The notes under the pieces are model-generated. The model saw only the letters and a list, made by a program, of their open reading frames with translations, made no database searches and was not told where the DNA came from. From positions 124,001-188,000 of the forward strand of contig JASANH010001684.1 of assembly GCA_030248295.1 (NCBI GenBank): a stretch of DNA of 64,000 bases, read 5' to 3'. The position numbers and the translations under genes are program-made. The DNA is from Mesodorylaimus sp. YZB2_4. Lineage: Eukaryota > Nematoda > Enoplea > Dorylaimida > Dorylaimidae. Shown here in pieces: positions 46,701 to 58,700 of the stretch (position 1 is the stretch's first letter; every line of letters starts with the position of its first letter).

Positions 46701-49700
46701 CGTCAGTCCAAATCTGCAAAGTGGATCTTCGAACTTCTTCAGGAGCTGAACCGAGGAATGTTAAGAATCCAGCAGAAAAGAGAGAATGTTTTGGCAATTG
46801 CTCCAGCTCCTTGTTTAATTCACCCATCTGCGAAGAAAAGTGTCTTTCATTTGTATCTTCTTTCATGTCTTACATTCCCACACCTGCTGATTCCATCTTT
46901 TGTATTCTCCATCCAATCTCGACACCAAAGTTTCTGCCACACTAATGATTTCTTGTTCCCGATCCAAATCGATTTTAATCTGAGTCGCTTCTTTTGTGAA
47001 CGTTTCAAACCGATCTCGTAATTCAGCCACTTTTTCGTCAACGGTTTTCAATCCTTTGCTTAGCTTATCCATTTGTTTTTCTGCTTTTTGAAGATTCCTC
47101 AAATGGAAATCACAATTTTCTAGTAACTTTTCTCACAACTTCAAGAAACCAGTCTGATTGCAAACCGATTTTTGTAAACTTACTTTAAAAGCCTGGCTTT
47201 TTCATTTTCTAGTGGTGAGATTTTTTCCAATATGACTGAGTATTCCAAATTTGCCTGAACCCATGCAGCCAAGGGTGCTGCGGCTATTGATGCCCGTTTA
47301 GCGTTCTAGAAAAGCAACGACTTTGATCAAAAAATAATATCTGAAGCATAAAATAGCAATATTTTTGCTTCCCCGCACGCTGTGAAGTCTTGTTCCATGT
47401 GTCCTGATAACATGGTGTTTCAAAAAAACTACTGAACCAAATGGGGTTTCATTTAGTTTAGAAAATGCCAGGGTGCAACGTGCGGGTGCTACTCGTAATA
47501 TGTCATAACCAAAAGTCTAAACCTCAGTACCGACCAAAAACTGTATCCTCATCTGCTCATTTCTTACTTTTGGATCAAACGAAGCAGCCTTCTTCTTGAC
47601 CAAATCCGCCACACTTTTTCTTAATTCTGGTGTGATTCTATGCGCATCAAAATTAATAATCTCGTCTTTCACTCCGCTTTTGCCCAAAAAACTAAAAATC
47701 GGTTTAGGCTTTCTTGCATGTTTGAGCTAATGAGGACAATCTTACTTTCTCATACTCGCCCAAGAACTGTCCAAAATACCCATAAATAACAAGACTGCTT
47801 CCAAAATATCTCTGATCACTTCTGGTGGCGCGCGTAAACTACGAATTTCTGATAAAGATTCTTGTTTAATTTGACCAACAGCTGCTTTGGCCTCTTGAAT
47901 TTTTGGTTCAACCTGGAATATTCTTTTTTTGGTGGATACATAAGCCTTGACAAAACTGTATTTACATCTGCCAACTGGACTTCAATGACTTTTTTCTGTT
48001 CTTCAATGTTTACGCTTTCTTTCTCCACTTCAGCTTTCAGAACCTCCATTTCGCCTTTTTGATCAGATGCAGCCTAAAAGCAAGCAATTCACTATCGCTG
48101 GTGCGGCCAGCTCCCCATCACAAAAGTGACAATCAGGCCGAGTGCGAATACGAATTCTACAGTACAAACCTACAGTAGGGCTACCCTACTGTGCCTGGGA
48201 GTGCAGTATGTAAGTGAAACCTGGCCTGGCAGGCGCAAGAGAGAATGTGGCCGACTGTGAAGCTGGTGGGACAAAATCTCCGCTTCGACTGCTCGCTCCA
48301 GGGGATGGGTCAATTTCTGGCCCTTCTCCCGCGGGTTAGGGCCAGAGCGCGTATTACTCCGCGATGTCGGCGGTTGCCCCATGGAGTAACCATACCTAGT
48401 CCGTGCCCCGTTAGGGCACCCGGATTCGAGAGCCTCCCGCCCCATAAGGCCTCCCCTCGTTTATCGACCCAAAGGGTGAGTCACCCACCACCAAGCGTGC
48501 AAGGCGCACAGAGAACTTCACTAGGTTCTCATCAGATGCCCAGAGTTGAACCCGGGCCGACCGGCCGACCAGTTTCCAGCTCTGCCAAGCAAACTGTAAC
48601 ACACGCCTCTCACTGCTACACCACTAATCGTAAGGCGGCGGGCAAAAGGAAGTACCTTGAATCAAAATCGCCCAACCTCAAATAAAGCCAAAGATTCTGA
48701 CATGGAGTCTACAATCTGACATTGAGTCTATAAAAGCCCAAAAATTTGCCCTTACCGTCATACTGCTTGTAATAGCGCTCAGGGCCTTATCAGCTTCAGC
48801 TTGCTTTTCGGCCAACAGTTTGCTCTTTTTGGCTGCCTTTTGCTTGAGTTGAGCCACGAGTTCTTTTGCTTCGCTCAGTTTCGATACTCCAGCCTGAAAG
48901 GATTTTCATAGCCAATGTTGGATTAGATATAGATTTCACCATTTCCAAATAACTAAAAACCTATCGATGTTTCACTAATTTCCCTGTCTCACAGTGTTAT
49001 AACCCCAGAACATCGTGTACTAGTGTGTATACTGTATTACCTTGGTTGGTTATACCTGTGCCCAGCGACTGTACAGTGCATCTGTTAGAACGGCACAAGT
49101 GGGGGGGGGGGGGGGGGGGGGTGTAAAGCTGGTAATGGGGCAAAAACCTCATTCCTTATAAAAAAAGGTCATCAAGGGCATCGGAGAATTGAGGTCAAGG
49201 CTTCTTTTTCCATGCCAAGACCGATTCTCGGAGAATTCTGAAAAAGCATAGGATATAAACTTTTTTACCTGCAGTCGATGATGTCTTTGAGTAACTTTCG
49301 ATTTTTTCTTATTGTACACCTCAGTATAAGTCCGAACAAAACTGACAAATTTACGAGGTGTGGCACTTTTTGGTGGCAATCGATCATAGATCATGACGAA
49401 ACTGCGTAGAAGATCATCGCCACCAGTCATCGGGCGCTGAGGCGCCGACTCGCTGGACGAAGCTGAGGATGAAGCGTATTCCGGTTTGGAGAGTAGGACT
49501 CGCGGTAACTGAAATAAAGTCTAGTACTGGGCGGATTTGAACAAGGAGTGGAACGGGACACTTTGCACTTCCATTTATGGAATATTGAGTGTACTGCACA
49601 ATGAACTGGAATCAGGTTTTCCAGTGTTTCTGTGCTGCTCGCAAGAATTCCTGATCCTTGATTTCACTTTGTCCTACGACTCCAGATGCCATTAATGGAA

Positions 49701-52700
49701 GCGCAGTGTGGACGTTTTTTGTGTTGTTTCACAGTAAGAGGATGACAAGAACAGTCAGTTAAAATGGCGATAGATGTTTTGCGATCAGCAGAATCTCATT
49801 TTACCACAATTTTCCACCTCAAACAAGACAAAAGCTATTACCTCCATCATGGAATCCTTGCTCCAATTCTCCAACCACAGGACAGCGCACTCCTTGTACA
49901 AGGCAGGATTCGACTCGCAATTCAACGAGAAGGTCTCATTTGTGCAGTCCATTATAAGAACCACGTGCAAATTGGCTTTGACTCCTGAAAATCAAAGTTC
50001 TAATCAGTCAATCGATTTAATTGAAAAATCAATAATCAAAAAAAGTTATACGTTTTGAAAAATAAGAAAACATTGTTCCTCGATGCGCGTCTTGGGATGC
50101 TTGATCACGCAATGGTGCAAGCAATGGATCGATTTCTTCAGGATTGTACAAACCAGGCACTTCACCAGCAGAGAGCAGAGAGTTGAGAAGTTCCAAAAAT
50201 TGGGGTTCAACGCGATGATAATCTTCCACCATAAGCATCACTTGCTCACCATCGATGCCTGCTAGTTGCATGGCCTACGACGAAAAGTACGTGGTCATAG
50301 AACAGGGCTGGCCCGATGAGCAAGAAAACTCACCTGCTTCAAATCATTCTTAAAATGTTTGACCCCATATCCTCTGGTCACTCTCGGCCACATCAGCTTC
50401 ATCTGGTGCATATTAGCCACCACAGAAGCTGCTGATCGCCTGCCCACTCCCGATCGACCAGCCATTAGCAACGATCCGCCGGGCGATGATACAACGCGGT
50501 CCACGCGTGCCATCAGCTCTAGCACTTCTTTAAACAGGACAAGATCTAATTGACGTTGCTCATGCATGAACCTGTTGACGGCTTTGTCAATCTGAGGCGC
50601 CAAGTCTTTGCCACTGATTTGACCCAATTGCTTTCCAAAGGCTGGTAGAGGAGCACCAGGTGCGGATCCACCGGGTGCAGCGAGGGTGACGTAATAACCA
50701 ACTGAAAACAACAGGCGATCAGGTGAATCGATACTGATCACTGGTTCTCCGACTCAGTGACAGACTTGGTTAGCCAAAAAAAATTGGTAACTCTGTGACT
50801 TCAAATTAGAAAGACCTCAGGCTTCGAGATTTTGCCAAAAGTGACAGAGGTGAAGAAAATAAGAACAAATCTGATTCCGCCCCGTCCCATGACTCCAGAT
50901 TTCATAAATAGAAGTGCAAAGTGTGGAAGTTTCATGTACTGTACTGTAGCTATAGACACACAATAATAGAAACTTTCTCTGCAAAGCCACAGAAAATGGT
51001 CACAAATTTTAAAATGTATAAAACTTGATATAAATCAAAATATTCGAGATTCTCATGCAAACGCAAGCAGGGGTAAAGTAAAAGGCATGAGCTGAAACTG
51101 TTGCGTAATAGACTTGCCCACACAAAAAAAGTCTGGTGAGATAATTTTAAAGCCCGGGCCTGATCGGGCCCGGGCTTCAAAATTATCTCATGGACCAGTG
51201 CATGCATTATGATGATGCTTGCAGCATATCAATTTACCCAGTCAGCACACCTCCTACAGGGACACCACACCAGGGATAATAAGACAGGCAGTCATGGAAC
51301 TGCTGTCGAAAACGGGTCCACTTCCTAATTGGCCACCCTGGGGTTTTTGGGCTAAATAATACGGAATTAACGCCTACCAACTGAAGGTAAGACCCCGCGA
51401 CCCCCAAAGGGACTGTACTGTAAGTACTTACGCTCGTCAACATTGGCCACGTTGCTGGACAAGTCAGCGCGTAAAGCAGTCAGCAGTATGTTATCGAACG
51501 CATCCTTCTCTGGCTGGGTGACCAATCGATCCCTGAATAGTCGACACGCCTCGTAGGCCCAGGCACGAATCAATCGATCGCCACTGCTAAAGAAACAGAT
51601 CACTTTGACTGCAGTTATTGCACAATTTTGTTGGCTGGGTTATGGGGATTATAGCAGCACCAACTGTATCACTGGACTATTCGCAAGCTTGGCGCCAAAA
51701 AAATTGGAAAGCCAGGTTGTTCTCATGAAACTGCAGTGTACAATACTGTAGATGAAATAAACCAAATGCGGCCGCGGTAGTGCTGCCGGCTCGGTATTCG
51801 TCTCCGTACTGCTTGAGAGCGAGCCTGGACTTGTCCCGGGTTCGATCCCCGATGACGGAGGTCGGTTTGCGAACCATAAACCCTCGCTGGCCTTGCACGC
51901 CAGGCCGTGGGTTACTCAGCCGGTACCCAAGAGGTGCTCCAAATACATAGAGAGAGACGGAAGCCAAACGAGGCTGTCGAACACTGATAGGGTTCAAAAC
52001 CCGCCCGAGGCAATCCAGGATGCGTTCGCGTGGAGAGGAGACATGCAGAGGGACGAACTCGCATTCGTGTCCTCAAAGTTTTGAATTTTCGCTCCATAAG
52101 CAAGAGACTTGTTATGAGTCCATCAAAATATGAAGAAAACTGATCAAATTTGCAACTTCACTCGCTGTTGCTATTGCTAGATTTCGGAAGCCGAGCACTT
52201 TACCCCGCACTCCAAGGGTACCGCACGCTAAGGTTATACATGGAACATTCAGAGCCGTGAAGAGAAAGGCATGAGAAGCGTGAATTAATCAAACTTGGTT
52301 ATGCAGAAGCTCGTAATAATCGTTCTGCTAGAAGTTTATCGTGTTTATTAGCCTCCTAATGGGTGGGATATAAAATTTTAATTGGGGTCCATAAGGGGGC
52401 ATATTTCAGGAGGACTAAAATTTTTAAGGTGAACGCAGGCAAATTTCTGAGCATCATTGTAATCGACAAAGCGAAGCCGAAATAAACATCTTCTAAGCAC
52501 CCCCAAAAGGATCCCAGCCCTCAATTATATGTAAATTTCAGCCTTGCGACGAGAAGCAACTGCGCGCCTTAGCATCAAGTTTTAACAAAGGCTTAGATAG
52601 GACCAGCATCCGAAACCTAGCGCTCGGCCAGAGGGGGGTCTAAAATTTTTCGGGGCCTTAAAAGGGAGGGGTCCAGGAAGCAAAAACACAAAATTTTTAC

Positions 52701-55700
52701 CAATTCGTTATAAACTTGTTTCATTAATAAGGTTCACACGCGGCGCGTAAGATGATTTTTCCAAACCCCCGGCAAAAATTGAAATTTTCTTTATTTATCA
52801 GTTTGAAACCTCGAAATGCAACCTTTAAGTTTTCCCTGGAAGATTATTTTTCCCCTGATTTTTACATGTTTTCTAGAAAAAAATCAAAATTATTCTCTGA
52901 ATTTTCACGACTTGAACCCTGGAATGCAATTTTTTTAGTTTTTGCTGATTTTGGCTCAAAGATTCTCATTTTCCCTGATTTTCGCAGGTCTTTCGCAACT
53001 GTTTTTAAGGTTTTTAAATCGGAACCAACCCTGCTCAGCCTGAGCCCTGTGCTCGTACTGCATTCCGTTGCTTGCGCACACGGTTTGGAGGCAGCAATAT
53101 TCAATCGACAGAAAAGGTCTCACGTTGGTTGCATCGTCCCCGTTTTCTAGCAGGGGCACAAGTTTTAAGTCTGACAGTCTGGCCGGCACTGGAGTTCAGT
53201 CCTCAGTGATAATGTTGTTACAGCTCCTTGAATATCGGTTGTTCCGCGCGAGCAAAATTCAATGAGAGCCGTTTCGCGCAAACCTCTCACTACGCTAGTC
53301 AAGTTTACCTCCCGACTGTCATAAGGTTCTTGCGCCTGAGCATCAGTGGGCGCGGCAAATTCAAAAATATTTGATTATCAGCGAGCTGACTCCTATAAAG
53401 TTACCGAGCAGCCTCTGTTCGCTGATTTTTCTTTACTTCGAGAATGTGACTTGTGCTTTACAGCTTGACCCTGTATACTTGAACCCTTGGTCCAGACCCA
53501 GCCGCGCCAAAAGTCGCGGCTGGGTAATGATTGCGGTGGGGCTCACCAACTTTTAGCTCATCGAGGATGGGGGGGGGGGGGGGGTCGGGATTTCCTCAGC
53601 TTTTCCGTAGGGGGCTCACTAATTTTTGGCTTGTCTAGAGGGTGGGTCAGACCCGTTTTTCAAAATTTTAACATTACAAAATTGACAATTTCTCTTGCGT
53701 AGAGGGGGGGTCACGGGGACTACACCCCCCCCAGTTTCGGATGCTGGATAGGACGTGGCAGGATGTGGTCGTTTGGGGTCGGAGGGGTGCCAATCTGGTT
53801 GATGTCACCTGTTATACACTGCAATTTACGAGAACAATTTGGTCCTTTTTTTGGATGTAAGGTTTGAGCGTAGTCCAGTGATACAACTGGGACCGATACC
53901 CTTTTTTATCCCATACCAACTTTGTAAGCGTCGGGGCTGCAGCCCTGACCATTTTTTCAAAGATCGGGTGCCCTAGAAGCTGTCCTACACCCGTATAAAC
54001 CCTGGTTTGATTAAGGACCATTCCATAGAGCCCAAGCTTTACCTTCCAGTTAAATCATATCTGAGCAATGCCAATGTCCAACGAGTCAAGTCTCTCGGTG
54101 TAAATAAGTAATGCCCATAGTCATCCTGCCTAAATCGTTGGCGTACTTGGTCATAAACATTGACCATGGCGTGAGAGATTTGTTGGGCTTTAGCTGGAGA
54201 GGCCCAATTTGAATTATCACCTACGCCTCGCTGCAGCACTGGAGTCAAATATATGGAATAGATCGACTCCAATTCCGATTTTTCGGGATACCTAAGCAAA
54301 GATTGGTAGAGTCGTGCATTTTTGGGGAGGCCGACAATGCACTCCACTCACCCAATGCTACACACACGCACGACCGATGTGAACCGAGGTGTCAGTTTGT
54401 GCCTGCCAGGCGTGTTCACTACATTCATACTACCAACGATTTGGATATTGTCTAGGCCAACCCATTCCACGTTCGAATCGTAAAAGCCACCGTAGGTCAG
54501 TACCTGAAAAATTAATTTGAACATTTCAAGACTCTCAAAGTTTCAAAAGTCGCCTTCTCCATACTGTACCTGTAGCAGAAATGCAATCAACTGCGACGTT
54601 CCATATTTGTCCGGTTTTGGTAAATTTATATCTTTCAGATACAGGACCAAGTGCTCGCAGTCTTTCGGCTTATACATTCTTCCCGTATTGCTACTGACCA
54701 GAATGCACGCTTGATTCAATTTCTGCAGCACGTGCTCAGGCGATGTTTGAGCACTGCAGTGCAATGTGGTCACTTGAGTTGAACGCAACATTTCGAAACA
54801 ACGTTTCAACAAAATTCTAAAAAACAGCCTCAATAAAAGCAAGAAAAGTGAAGTCATGTGCTAAAGTCTAGGAGCCCCTGTGTAAATTTGTACTTCTCGG
54901 ACTTGGCCCAGCCAGGGTGTTTGCAGCATGCTGTCAGTAGACTGCCTGTTGCGGCCGATGCTTCACGCTCACACGAGGACACGGGTTCCGAAACTTTTGC
55001 ACATAAATGTAGCTTCGTTCGCACCCTTTTCCACATCCTTCTGGTCCAACGATCAAGAACGGTTGTCGATTGCCTTCGAGTAGCCAAGATTGGAATGATG
55101 CAACATTGGTTTGGACAGTAGCTGTGTTGACCACAGGCAAATCGCCACTTTGCTGTAGCTGTTCAATTGTGATTGCATTGGAAACATCATCACTGAATGT
55201 GATCAGAGAATCGTGCTTTTGATTATAAGACACGTTCCATGGATTCCTTGGGTCTGGTAATTGCTCGCCAGCCCATGCGAAGAGCTACAAAAATGTGAAA
55301 ACGCTTACTCGTAAAAATGTTATTTTTCAGAACGGTAAAATTTTTACCTCCAATGCAAAGTCAGTTTTTGCTTTTTCTTGCAAATTTCCACCAAAGCCAC
55401 GCAAAAGTGCTGCCAAAAATTCTTGTTTTCGCGCACAGAATCGCACATGTGATAGGCCATTGGAAATGCAACCGACCAAGCCAGTGTCGACGACAAATTC
55501 ATTCTAGAACATGGCATGAATTTTTTGTTCCATAAACTACTCTGTTGAGTTTCGACATTTGAATGTCGAAGTGAGAAAAACGGTTTTTCTGCACTGTAGC
55601 TGCCTTGCGCAAGTTTGACAGGAGCATCATGTGGTTTCGGTTTCTATTAGCCGTGTGTTACCAGCTTTTGGGAACGTGATCGAGACAAATCGGGATCATA

Positions 55701-58700
55701 ATCATGGATAATCAAATCCCTGATAATGTTTCGATCAAGTTCCAGTCGCTGTGAGGCGCAACTTACTAAATACAACAATAACACCAGGATAACACCAATC
55801 TCAAGGATACAGAACAATTTGTGGGAGATTTAAAAACAATTTGCAAGCGGACTTCTGGAGCTTTCGATATAAATGTCGTAAACCTGACATACCCTATCAG
55901 ATACCCATTGTAATGATTTATAAAAGTAATCTTCGACCCAAGCAGAAATATTGCTTCGACGCTCCTCGTCAATACTTCGCAGCCAGCAATTGATAATCGA
56001 TTTTACGTCCACGTCCTCGTCGCTAAACAGAAAATCACATCGTTTTGCATTTTTATTACAAGGCTGTCCAAGATTTCAAGTGACCTCAGGAATATCATTC
56101 CCATACGAGAAATAGTTGCAGGCGATGCCGAACTCAGATCGTGAGTTTCGAACAAAAAGTTGACATTGGGACCGAACTGAATTCTTTCGCCGGAGGGCAT
56201 CTGAAAAAGCAATGAAAAAACAACATTTACAGTGCAGCACTGAAATAAGGACATGAAAAGGCACCCCATACCGTTAGCAGCCTGTTGTCATCCAGGACCG
56301 AATTCAGTGACTCAATCCACTCTGGATCAATATCACCATCGCATATGATCCATGATTGCACTTCTGAAATAACATCTTGCTAGTGAAAGGAAAAAAGGAC
56401 GTGAAATCGATGCTTCTTGGCAGAATGCACCACGGCTAACAGGATAATACCGATTGCGACAAACAGCTACTGTGCTAAGAATATCTGAGATCACAGCCCT
56501 TAAATTCTCGCTCAGATCGCGTTTTTCGAAATTCCCGCGCATCTACGCACCGCACTCTATGACATGACAAGCCCAAGTGCGGTTACGACATTTTTAAAAG
56601 TTTGCCTGCGCGCTTCTGCCCACAGGATAAGACTGGCATGTAGCCAACTGATGTCCGCACTTTTTCACCTATAGTATGCACAACCAAGACATGAGCCAGG
56701 ACTCAAATACCACAAACTGTACTCGATTGTTGGACCTCATTCAAGATGCTAACAACAAAGTTTTCAAACACTTTTTGAAATCTCACCTCTTAATGCTTCC
56801 ACAGCTGCCGCGCTCAAGGTCATTTCTTTTCACAAAGCGCGGCGCGTGATCTTACAGGAAAATTCAAAACTGGACATCTGTATCTCAGGAATTGTATTGT
56901 ATTGTATTTTTCTGTAAGATCACGCGCCACACTTGATGAAAAGATTCAGTAAGAGCGCGTACTAACTTTTGCCTTTCCTTTTTCTCGTGGTACGTACAGC
57001 ACAGTAGTTCTTGCTTTGTTTAGTCAGCCATAGCGTTGATACTGTACAGCTAACTGAAACTGAAACTGAAAGTGAGACTGAATCTATTCGTCAACACGGA
57101 ATTTAACTGTAAGTGAATCTTATTAGAATCAGTTAGATTCAGTTTTAAAATAATCGCGGTTTCTCTCCCTCGCTACCTGTTTTCGGCTGCTCGTGCAAAA
57201 GCTTAATGAGGAACGAAAGTCAGCTGAGACGATTGCTAATTCGAACTCTGATGATCGAGAGTTATGGGCATATTCTGTCATCCTTTAGAAGCTCTAATCG
57301 TAAATAAAATGGATCCGCTTAAGTTTTGGTCCAAACATAGATAATTTCCGCATCTTTGCAGTATTGCATTGGTTTATCAGCTCCTGCTGCGCTAGCGGAG
57401 CGAGCGAGCGAGCGCTTAAGCGCGAGCGAGCGGAGGAGCGCTTAAAGAGTTTGCGGAGCGAGCTTATTGTTGCAGAGGACTCAGCGTAATTCAAATACTG
57501 TACACAAAGAGGGTTTTTATAATTTCAATCATTTTAGTGGGAAAAAATGTTACATCTCCTTGATCTGAGGAAGCCTAGCCAACCGTCAAGCTGAACTAGG
57601 TGTAATCGATGACTGCAATTTTTTCTAGGCACGAAATAAAGTTACTTGCAAATTATTGGACCCGTCTGGCCAGCTTATCGGTCAGCAGTGGCCATCGACT
57701 AAAGACCTGCAAGTTTTTGAATTCCTGTGTCGCAAGAAGACAAAGTATTGGAAAAAACTTACAGGATCTTTCTAAACTCGGTTTTCAGGTTCCAGGCTTT
57801 GGGCTTCGTGTTCCAGCACTCGGGTTTGGGGAGCCAACATGGCAAGATGACTTTCAAAACATTCGTAGGACATCTGGCCACTGCTGACCATCTAGTCAGA
57901 TGGGTCAAATATTTTGCAAAGAGCTATCTTTCGCAACGAAACAAATTACAGCCATTTGTTCCGTCCATTTCGACATGCTTGACAAGGGTCCCTTGTGAAC
58001 TGTTGAAGCCTTACATGCAAAAGTGTGGTGTCTGAATGACGGGAAGTGGAGACTTTTGCTCACCAAGCGTTCATACTTGGATACGAAATTTTTTCCAGAA
58101 TAACCAAATCACTCAGTTAAGTGAATCTTTTGAGATCCGATTCTGTAACTGAAACTGAATCTTTTTTTCGAAACTGTATCAGCGCTAGTCAGCCATTTGG
58201 TGTATATTTGACCAGTTTTAAAAACATCGATTTCACATGCTTTTGGATCCCCCTTCCTGCACAAACATGCGTATTAGGCGGACGAACATTACCTTGGCTT
58301 TCCTTGACCACCATTCGCGCACTGTATGTGAGCACACCATCTGACCACTCCCTCGTATCGATGTCGATGTGTCCGAGAAGCTACAAAAGCATTTGCTAAT
58401 TACCGCTGATCCAGCAACCGAAATTTCCCTAGACGATAGAGTACTTGATTCCGAGGCATAGCTTTTGGGTTCATCGTGTAAATATTGACTTGTTGGCCGA
58501 TTTTTATCATAGCATGTCGAAGAAGCTTCCATAAAGCTGACTTGCCAGAGCCACCTGAAAAGTTTTTAGTTAGGAGAAAAGCCCCGAAAAGGAATGAGAG
58601 ATGCTTGCTTGGTCCAACAATGACCACGCCCATTCGTTGACGTAATTGTTCATAAAGTTCGAATGCCTTTTTAATCTGAAAATAATATATTGTATTTCTT

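Larger units (their letters stand above)
46670..49508 (-). other. DYNC2H1: DYNC2H1 stalk and microtubule-binding tip
   Basis: Exons 49508-49269, 48893-48756, 48073-47966, 47912-47746, 47691-47568, 47305-47184, 47097-46884 and 46827-46670. The ascending coiled coil ([32 protein letters not shown]) leads to the tip ([51 protein letters not shown]), then the descending coil ([35 protein letters not shown]). The tip is the family's usual size. Poly-G (49,101-49,121) lies in the intron before exon 34. Confidence 0.95.
55893..58675 (-). other. DYNC2H1: DYNC2H1 AAA2, with P-loop split by a GC-AG intron
   Basis: Exons 58675-58609, 58554-58445, 58380-58293, 56363-56272, 56200-56095 and 56032-55893. 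Exon 18 ends in the middle of the P-loop; joined to exon 19 it gives [16 protein letters not shown]. Then come [30 protein letters not shown] and the ATPase core [14 protein letters not shown]. The intron after exon 20 (56,364-58,292) is 1.9 kb and filled with repeats. Confidence 0.95.

Noticed and set aside
52752..53150. 132-residue plus-strand frame inside the hAT element as a transposase
   Set aside because: It is low-complexity Phe/Ser/Lys sequence from internal repeats and has no hAT transposase motif.
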